From assembly GCA_024372625.1 (NCBI GenBank), contig CP099605.1:1488001-1552000 (forward strand): 64,000 nucleotides of DNA, written 5' to 3'. This DNA comes from Comamonadaceae bacterium OTU4NAUVB1. Lineage in GTDB: Bacteria > Pseudomonadota > Gammaproteobacteria > Burkholderiales > Burkholderiaceae_C. The notes beneath the pieces are model-generated. The model made no database searches. It saw only the letters and a list, made by a program, of their open reading frames with translations, and had not been told where the DNA came from. This document shows positions 59,312 to 64,000 of the stretch, piece by piece; within the stretch, counting starts at the first letter, position 1, and every line of letters starts with the position of its first letter. Position numbers and translations under genes: made by a program.

Positions 59312-59824
59312 TTATTCCGACAGGATGGTGGCTTTCTCGATGATCACGTCCTCGAGCGGGACGTCGTCGTGGAAGCCCTTGCGGCCGGTCTTGACGGCCT
59401 TGATCTTGTCGACCACGTCCGTGCCGCCGACGACCTTGCCGAACACGGCGTAGCCCCAGCCCTGCGCCGACGGCGCGGTGTGGTTGAGGAAGCCGTTGTT
59501 GGCGATGTTGATGAAGAACTGGGCGGTGGCCGAGTGCGGCGCGCTGGTGCGGGCCATGGCGACGGTGTAGGTGTCGTTCTTCAGGCCGTTGTTGGCCTCG
59601 TTCTCGATCTCTCCGGCCGTGGGTTTCTGCGCCATGCCGGGTTCGAAGCCGCCGCCCTGGACCATGAAGCCCGGGATGACGCGGTGGAACACGGTGTTGT
59701 CGTAGTGGCCCTTCTTGACATAGGCGAGGAAGTTCTCGACCGACTTGGGGGCCTTGGCGCGATCGAGTTCGAGCGTGATGGTGCCGTGGTCCTTGATGCT
59801 GAGTTCGACTTGGGGGTTGCTCAT
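59312..59824 (-). CDS. ppiB: Cytoplasmic peptidyl-prolyl cis-trans isomerase B
   Basis: 170 residues, no signal peptide. The cyclophilin core has [20 protein letters not shown] (catalytic Arg and Phe) and [18 protein letters not shown], with [18 protein letters not shown]. It starts 17 bases after the paralogue at 59842, with AGGAGCTTCTTCTC upstream. A cytoplasmic/periplasmic cyclophilin pair in tandem is common in Betaproteobacteria. Confidence 0.95.
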   Translation of the reverse strand: MSNPQVELSIKDHGTITLELDRAKAPKSVENFLAYVKKGHYDNTVFHRVIPGFMVQGGGFEPGMAQKPTAGEIENEANNGLKNDTYTVAMARTSAPHSATAQFFINIANNGFLNHTAPSAQGWGYAVFGKVVGGTDVVDKIKAVKTGRKGFHDDVPLEDVIIEKATILSE

Positions 59825-59841
59825 GAGAAGAAGCTCCTTCG

Positions 59842-60453
59842 TTATTTCGCCACGATGGTGGCGGACTGGATGGTGATGGGGTCGACCGGCACGTTCTGCA
59901 TGCGGCCCTGGCCGGCGGTGCGTACCGCGCGGATCTTGTCGACCACGTCGGCGCCCGAGACGACCCTGCCGAAGACCGTGTAGCCATGGCCATCGGGGTT
60001 GGGCGCGTCGAGGTTGGCGTTGTCCTTCACGTTGATGAAGAACTGCGACGTGGCGGAGTCGGGATTGGAGGTGCGCGCCATGGCGACGGTGTAGCGCTCG
60101 TTCTTCAGGCCGTTGCCTGCTTCGAGCGGCACCGGCGCGCGGGTGGGCTTTTCCTTGAAGTCGGCCGTGTAGCCGCCGCCCTGGATCATGAAGCCGTCGA
60201 TGACGCGATGGAAGACGGTGCCGTCGTAGTGCTTGTCGCGCACGTACTGCAGGAAGTTGGCCACGCTCTTGGGCGCCTTGTCGGGCGCGAGTTCCACGAC
60301 GATGTCCCCGGCCGACGTGGCCAGCTTGACGCGCGGCATGGTGCCCTGGGCCAGGGCCGGCGTGGCCAGCGCGAGAGAGAAGGCCAGCAGGGCGGTGGAG
60401 CGCAGCACGATGCGACGCGAACTGCGAACGTACGACGAAGTGGACAGGGGCAT
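59842..60453 (-). CDS. ppiA: Periplasmic peptidyl-prolyl cis-trans isomerase A
   Basis: 203 residues. Signal peptide [24 protein letters not shown] with cleavage after ALA near residue 35, so periplasmic. The cyclophilin core has [20 protein letters not shown] and [17 protein letters not shown], and [18 protein letters not shown]. It assists proline isomerisation during folding of exported proteins. It lies between a TPR gene (51-base gap) and ppiB. Confidence 0.95.
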   Translation of the reverse strand: MPLSTSSYVRSSRRIVLRSTALLAFSLALATPALAQGTMPRVKLATSAGDIVVELAPDKAPKSVANFLQYVRDKHYDGTVFHRVIDGFMIQGGGYTADFKEKPTRAPVPLEAGNGLKNERYTVAMARTSNPDSATSQFFINVKDNANLDAPNPDGHGYTVFGRVVSGADVVDKIRAVRTAGQGRMQNVPVDPITIQSATIVAK

Positions 60454-60504
60454 GGGTGGAAGACCTGGTGAAACCTGGAGCGGTCCGACGCCGGGGGTGT
60501 CGGC

Positions 60505-61113
60505 TCAGCGGTTGTTGTTCGGGATGCGACGCGGAACCGGCGTGGCCGCGGGCAGCGCGCCGGAGGCGGGCGTCGCGAACACCTGGCGAAGCGCCGCCAG
60601 CTTGGGGGCGATCGTGGGATTGGCCGGCGCGATCTGCTGCGCGCGATCGTAGGTCTGGGCCGCCAGCCGGGCATAGACATCGCCCAGGTTCTCATGGGCG
60701 GTGGCATACGCCGGGCTCAGCCGGATGGCGGTTTCCAGGGCGTCGCGGGCACGCTCGAACTGGCTTTGCTGCGCATAGAGCGCGGCGAGGTTGTTGTAGG
60801 GCTCGGGCAACTCGGGGAAGTCCTGGGTGAGCTGCGTGAAGGCGAGCGTCGCATCCGCCGTGCGGCCCTGTTCGGTCAGGATCACGCCGCGCAGGAAACG
60901 CATCTGCGGATCGCGCGGCTTACCGGCGATGTAGGCGTCGGCCTTGGCCAAGGCTTCGGCGGGCGAGCCCTGGCGCAGCAGCCGGTTGACGTCGCCATAG
61001 TCGTCGGCGTGCGCGGCCACGGCCAGCAGCGACAGCACCGGAAACACCCACGCGGCGGCCGAACGCCGCAAGGCGCGCGCGGAGGCGAAAGAGGAGAGAG
61101 CGGGGTGCTTCAT
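60505..61113 (-). CDS. Periplasmic TPR-repeat protein
   Basis: 202 residues. Signal peptide [24 protein letters not shown] (cleavage near residue 36). TPR units: [95 protein letters not shown] and [17 protein letters not shown]. TPRs are protein-binding scaffolds; the partner is unknown. The C-terminus is Pro/Ala rich. It is the first gene of the minus-strand TPR-ppiA-ppiB-lpxH-mtfA run, divergent from cysS. Confidence 0.88.
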   Translation of the reverse strand: MKHPALSSFASARALRRSAAAWVFPVLSLLAVAAHADDYGDVNRLLRQGSPAEALAKADAYIAGKPRDPQMRFLRGVILTEQGRTADATLAFTQLTQDFPELPEPYNNLAALYAQQSQFERARDALETAIRLSPAYATAHENLGDVYARLAAQTYDRAQQIAPANPTIAPKLAALRQVFATPASGALPAATPVPRRIPNNNR

Positions 61114-61235
61114 GGGGTCTCGGGGAAGGCGGCGTGCGTGGGCGGGGCGAGGGCAGGGAGGCGACGCGGGAGGCGACGCGGGAGGCGGGAACGATGCCCG
61201 GACGAAACCCGGATGAATGCCCGTCGAGGGCCGTT

Positions 61236-61241
61236 TATACT
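61236..61241 (+). promoter_or_regulatory. Probable cysS -10 box
   Basis: TATACT (in GTTTATACTGCC) lies 118 bases before the cysS ATG in the 246-base gap divergent from the TPR gene. A convincing -35 is not visible. Confidence 0.5.
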
Positions 61242-61359
61242 GCCTGGATTGTAGCCGAGGGGCCATGCCCAACCCTTCGTGCCAAGGCCTCCACCCCCCT
61301 CTGAAAACCGCTCGAACGCCTGCCTCCGGCCGGGCGCGAACCGACGTTCCCCGAATCCC

Positions 61360-62745
61360 ATGAGTTTGCGCATCTACAACACGCTGTCGCGTGAAATGCA
61401 GGAGTTCTCTCCGCTGCAGCCCGGCCGTGTGCGCATGTATGTCTGCGGCATGACGGTGTACGACTTCTGCCACATCGGGCATGCGCGCTCCATGGTCGCG
61501 TTCGACGTCGTTCAGCGCTGGCTGCGCACGAGCGGGCTGGAGGTGACCTACGTGCGCAACATCACCGACATCGACGACAAGATCATTCGCCGCGCGGTGG
61601 ACAACGGCGAGTCGGTGCGTGCACTGACCGACCGCATGATCGAGGCGCTCCACGAGGACGCCGACGCACTGGGTATCGAACGGCCTACGCACGAGCCGCG
61701 CGCCACCGATCATGTTGCGCGCATGCTCTCCATCATCGGCACGCTCGAGGCCAAGGGCCTCGCCTATCGCACGCCGGCAGGCGACGTCAACTACGCGGTG
61801 CGCAAGTTTCCCGGGTACGGCCGCCTGAGCGGCAAGTCGCTCGACGAACTGCACGCCGGCGAGCGCGTTGCGGTGCTCGACGGCAAGGACGATCCGCTGG
61901 ACTTCGCGTTGTGGAAGGGTGCCAAGGCCGACGAGCCCGAGGAGGTCCGTTGGGCCAGCGACTTCGGTCCCGGACGGCCCGGCTGGCACATCGAATGCTC
62001 GGCCATGGCCTGCGCCCTCCTGGGCGAGACCATCGACATCCATGGCGGCGGGGCCGACCTCCAGTTTCCGCATCACGAGAACGAGATCGCGCAGAGCGAA
62101 GGCGCCACTGGACAGCCCCTCGCACGCTACTGGATGCACAACGGCTTCATCAACATCGACGACGAGAAGATGTCCAAGAGCCTGGGCAACTTCTTCCTCA
62201 TCCGCGACGTGCTGAAGTCCTTCGATGCGGAGACGGTGCGCTTCTTCGTGCTGCGCGCGCACTATCGCAGTCCGTTGAACTACAGCGACGCGCATTTGAA
62301 CGACGCGCGCGCTTCGCTCAAGCGGCTCTACACCGCGCTCCACGGGGTCGCACCCGAGTCCCTGGCGGCGACGTCGATCGACTGGGCGACGGGTCACGCG
62401 GCGCGTTTCAGGGCCGCGATGGACGAGGACTTCAGTACGCCGGAGGCCGTGGCGGTGCTGTTCGATCTGGCCGGTGAGGTCAACCGCACGCGTTCGGCGA
62501 CCCTGGCCGGGCTGCTGCGCGCTCTGGGAGGCTGCATCGGCATCCTGCAGGACGACCCGCAGCGCTTCTTGCAGGCGGGCAGCGTGCTCGACGATGTCGC
62601 CATCCAGGCGCTGATCGGGCAGCGGGCCCAGGCCAAGGCACGTCGCGATTTCGCCGCCGCCGATCGCATCCGCGACGACCTGCTCGCCCAAGGCATCGTG
62701 CTCAAGGATTCCGTCGCCGGCACCACCTGGGCCGCGGCGCAGTGA
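61360..62745 (+). CDS. cysS: Cysteine--tRNA ligase
   Basis: 461 residues, the length of E. coli CysRS. Class I synthetase: zinc ligand C29 in [13 protein letters not shown] at 38-41 (CHIGHAR), C213 in HIECSAM, and KMSKS at 270-274. [19 protein letters not shown] is also present. The C-terminal anticodon region ends [24 protein letters not shown]. The start at 61360 ([16 protein letters not shown]) is the family start. Its stop overlaps the next gene as GTGA. Confidence 0.98.
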   Translation: MSLRIYNTLSREMQEFSPLQPGRVRMYVCGMTVYDFCHIGHARSMVAFDVVQRWLRTSGLEVTYVRNITDIDDKIIRRAVDNGESVRALTDRMIEALHEDADALGIERPTHEPRATDHVARMLSIIGTLEAKGLAYRTPAGDVNYAVRKFPGYGRLSGKSLDELHAGERVAVLDGKDDPLDFALWKGAKADEPEEVRWASDFGPGRPGWHIECSAMACALLGETIDIHGGGADLQFPHHENEIAQSEGATGQPLARYWMHNGFINIDDEKMSKSLGNFFLIRDVLKSFDAETVRFFVLRAHYRSPLNYSDAHLNDARASLKRLYTALHGVAPESLAATSIDWATGHAARFRAAMDEDFSTPEAVAVLFDLAGEVNRTRSATLAGLLRALGGCIGILQDDPQRFLQAGSVLDDVAIQALIGQRAQAKARRDFAAADRIRDDLLAQGIVLKDSVAGTTWAAAQ

Positions 62746-63416
62746 AGACGCCCATCTCCCAGGTCGTCATGGCGGCGGCCGACATTCCGGTGCGCGTCAT
62801 CACGCCCGACTACTGGGAGGAGGCCTGTCGCCATCTCTCGAAGAAGGACCGCGTGATGAAACGGCTGATCCCGCAGTTCGGCGACGCCTGCCTCGAATCG
62901 CGTGGCGACGCCTTCGTCACGCTGGCCCGCAGCATCGTCGGCCAGCAGATCTCGGTGAAGGCGGCGCAGGCGGTGTGGGACCGCTTCGCCCAGTTGCCCG
63001 GCGAGATGACGCCCGACGGCGTGCTGAAGCTGCGGGTCGACGACATGCGCGCCGCCGGACTGTCGGCCCGCAAGGTCGAGTACCTGGTCGACCTGTCGAT
63101 CCACTTCAATTCCGGTGCCGTGCACATCGATGCCTGGCAGGACATGACCGACGAGATGATCGTGGAGGAACTGGTGGCGATCCGCGGCATCGGTCGCTGG
63201 ACCGCCGAGATGTTCCTGATCTTCCACCTGATGCGGCCCAATGTCCTGCCGCTGGACGACGTCGGCCTGATCAACGGGGTGAGCCGCAACTACTTCTCGG
63301 GCGAGCCGGTGAGCCGGTCCGACCTGCGCGAGGTGGGGGTGGCGTGGGCCCCCTATTGCAGCGTGGCGACTTGGTATATTTGGCGTTCGCTCGACCCGGT
63401 GCCGGTCGCGTACTGA
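62742..63416 (+). CDS. DNA-3-methyladenine glycosylase (AlkA-like HhH-GPD)
   Basis: 224 residues. Excises alkylated bases in base-excision repair. The helix-hairpin-helix is [19 protein letters not shown] (near 147-165) and the catalytic Asp lies in [13 protein letters not shown] near 170-180. [18 protein letters not shown] is the AlkA-family N-terminal motif. No C-terminal [4Fe-4S] cysteines, so it is not an EndoIII/MutY type. The start GTG at 62742 overlaps the cysS stop (GTGA). Confidence 0.93.
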   Translation: MKTPISQVVMAAADIPVRVITPDYWEEACRHLSKKDRVMKRLIPQFGDACLESRGDAFVTLARSIVGQQISVKAAQAVWDRFAQLPGEMTPDGVLKLRVDDMRAAGLSARKVEYLVDLSIHFNSGAVHIDAWQDMTDEMIVEELVAIRGIGRWTAEMFLIFHLMRPNVLPLDDVGLINGVSRNYFSGEPVSRSDLREVGVAWAPYCSVATWYIWRSLDPVPVAY

Positions 63417-63434
63417 CCACAAGAGGAGAAGACG

Positions 63435-64000
63435 TTGCCCAAACGAACCTTCCTGGATTTCGAGCAGCCGATCGCCGAACTCGAAAGCAAGATCGAGGAA
63501 CTGCGCTACGTGCAGACCGAATCCGCCGTCGACATCTCCGACGAGATCGACCAGCTCGGCAAAAAGAGCCAGCAGCTCACCAAGGACATCTACAGCGACC
63601 TGAGCCCCTGGAAGATCACCAAGATCGCCAGGCATCCGGAACGCCCCTACACGCTCGACTACATCAACGAGATCTTCACGGACTTCGTCGAACTCCACGG
63701 CGATCGGCATTTCGCCGACGACCTCTCGATCGTGGGCGGGCTGGCCCGCTTCAACGGCACGCCCTGCATGGTGCTGGGACATCAGAAGGGCCGCGACACC
63801 CGGGAGCGCACGCTGCGCAATTTCGGCATGAGCAAGCCGGAGGGCTACCGCAAGGCGCTGCGGCTGATGAAGACGGCGGAGAAGTTCCGGCTGCCGGTGT
63901 TCACCTTCGTCGACACGCCGGGGGCCTATCCGGGCATCGATGCGGAGGAGCGCGGCCAGTCCGAAGCCATCGGGCGCAACATCTTCGAGATGGCGCAGCT
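63435..64000 (+). CDS. accA: Acetyl-CoA carboxylase carboxyltransferase subunit alpha (3' partial)
   Basis: First 188 codons; the gene runs off the right edge. AccA with AccD transfers the carboxyl from biotin to acetyl-CoA, starting fatty-acid synthesis. The N-terminus reads (L/M)[19 protein letters not shown], followed by the carboxyltransferase motifs [38 protein letters not shown] and [22 protein letters not shown]. The start codon is TTG at 63435 with a strong AAGAGGAGA six bases upstream; no ATG or GTG fits. It starts 18 bases after the glycosylase, giving a cysS-glycosylase-accA run. Confidence 0.96.
   Translation, partial: MPKRTFLDFEQPIAELESKIEELRYVQTESAVDISDEIDQLGKKSQQLTKDIYSDLSPWKITKIARHPERPYTLDYINEIFTDFVELHGDRHFADDLSIVGGLARFNGTPCMVLGHQKGRDTRERTLRNFGMSKPEGYRKALRLMKTAEKFRLPVFTFVDTPGAYPGIDAEERGQSEAIGRNIFEMAQ

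Overview
The window is about 64 kb of chromosome from a high-GC betaproteobacterium. Gene content points to Burkholderiales, most likely Comamonadaceae: a Bug/TctC-type tricarboxylate receptor beside tcuAB, a RibB fused to a degenerate GTP cyclohydrolase II domain (RibBX type), a pilVWX-pilY1-pilE minor pilin operon, DUF748 and DUF349 proteins, and extreme GC at third codon positions. The genus is inference. No rRNA, tRNA, CRISPR array, insertion sequence or prophage was seen. Genes are tightly packed and many neighbours overlap by the 4-base ATGA/GTGA signature.

Layout. 1-9.9 kb: an in-frame fusion of an AddB-type nuclease domain to an AddA-type helicase (5' end outside the window), a flavoprotein, a small reading frame running in frame into alaS, alaS, a small basic hydrophilic protein and a Tat-exported beta-carbonic anhydrase behind a perfect CRP-type palindrome. 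9.9-20.2 kb: trmB, gluQ, an FAD oxidoreductase, a LysR regulator divergent from a redox module (pirin, DoxX, flavodoxin-type quinone reductase, second pirin), an OprB-like porin, an SDR and trhO. 20.2-25.7 kb: dnaE, possibly leaderless, then two tandem 289-residue JmjC/cupin-like proteins behind an AT-rich leader. 25.7-32.5 kb (minus strand): one nine-gene run, ribE-ribBA-ribH-nusB-aminotransferase-ybgC-tolQ-tolR-tolA, with five ATGA couplings.

32.6-37.5 kb: a tricarballylate-type module (LysR, tcuA, tcuB) with a Bug periplasmic receptor where tcuC is usually found. A good LysR box lies upstream of tcuA. 37.6-38.8 kb: a lone P-loop ATPase behind an AT-rich promoter with three repeated half-sites. 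38.9-47.4 kb (minus): ribD and the minor pilin/PilY1 operon. 47.6-50.4 kb (minus): nrdR and glyA, with a ZTP (pfl) riboswitch leader ahead of glyA, and a lytic transglycosylase-like protein. 50.8-57.6 kb: a giant AsmA/DUF748 envelope protein and a DUF349 protein with an RG-rich disordered segment and a terminator. 57.7-61.1 kb (minus): mtfA, lpxH, two cyclophilins and a TPR protein. 61.4-64.0 kb: cysS, an AlkA-type glycosylase and the 5' part of accA.

Most of the window is housekeeping: translation, replication and repair, riboflavin, envelope integrity and type IV pili. The parts that stand out are the AddB-AddA fusion, the tandem JmjC/cupin pair, the solitary ATPase with its operator-like repeats, the reading frame fused to alaS, and the regulatory sites ahead of the carbonic anhydrase, tcuA, dnaE and glyA.
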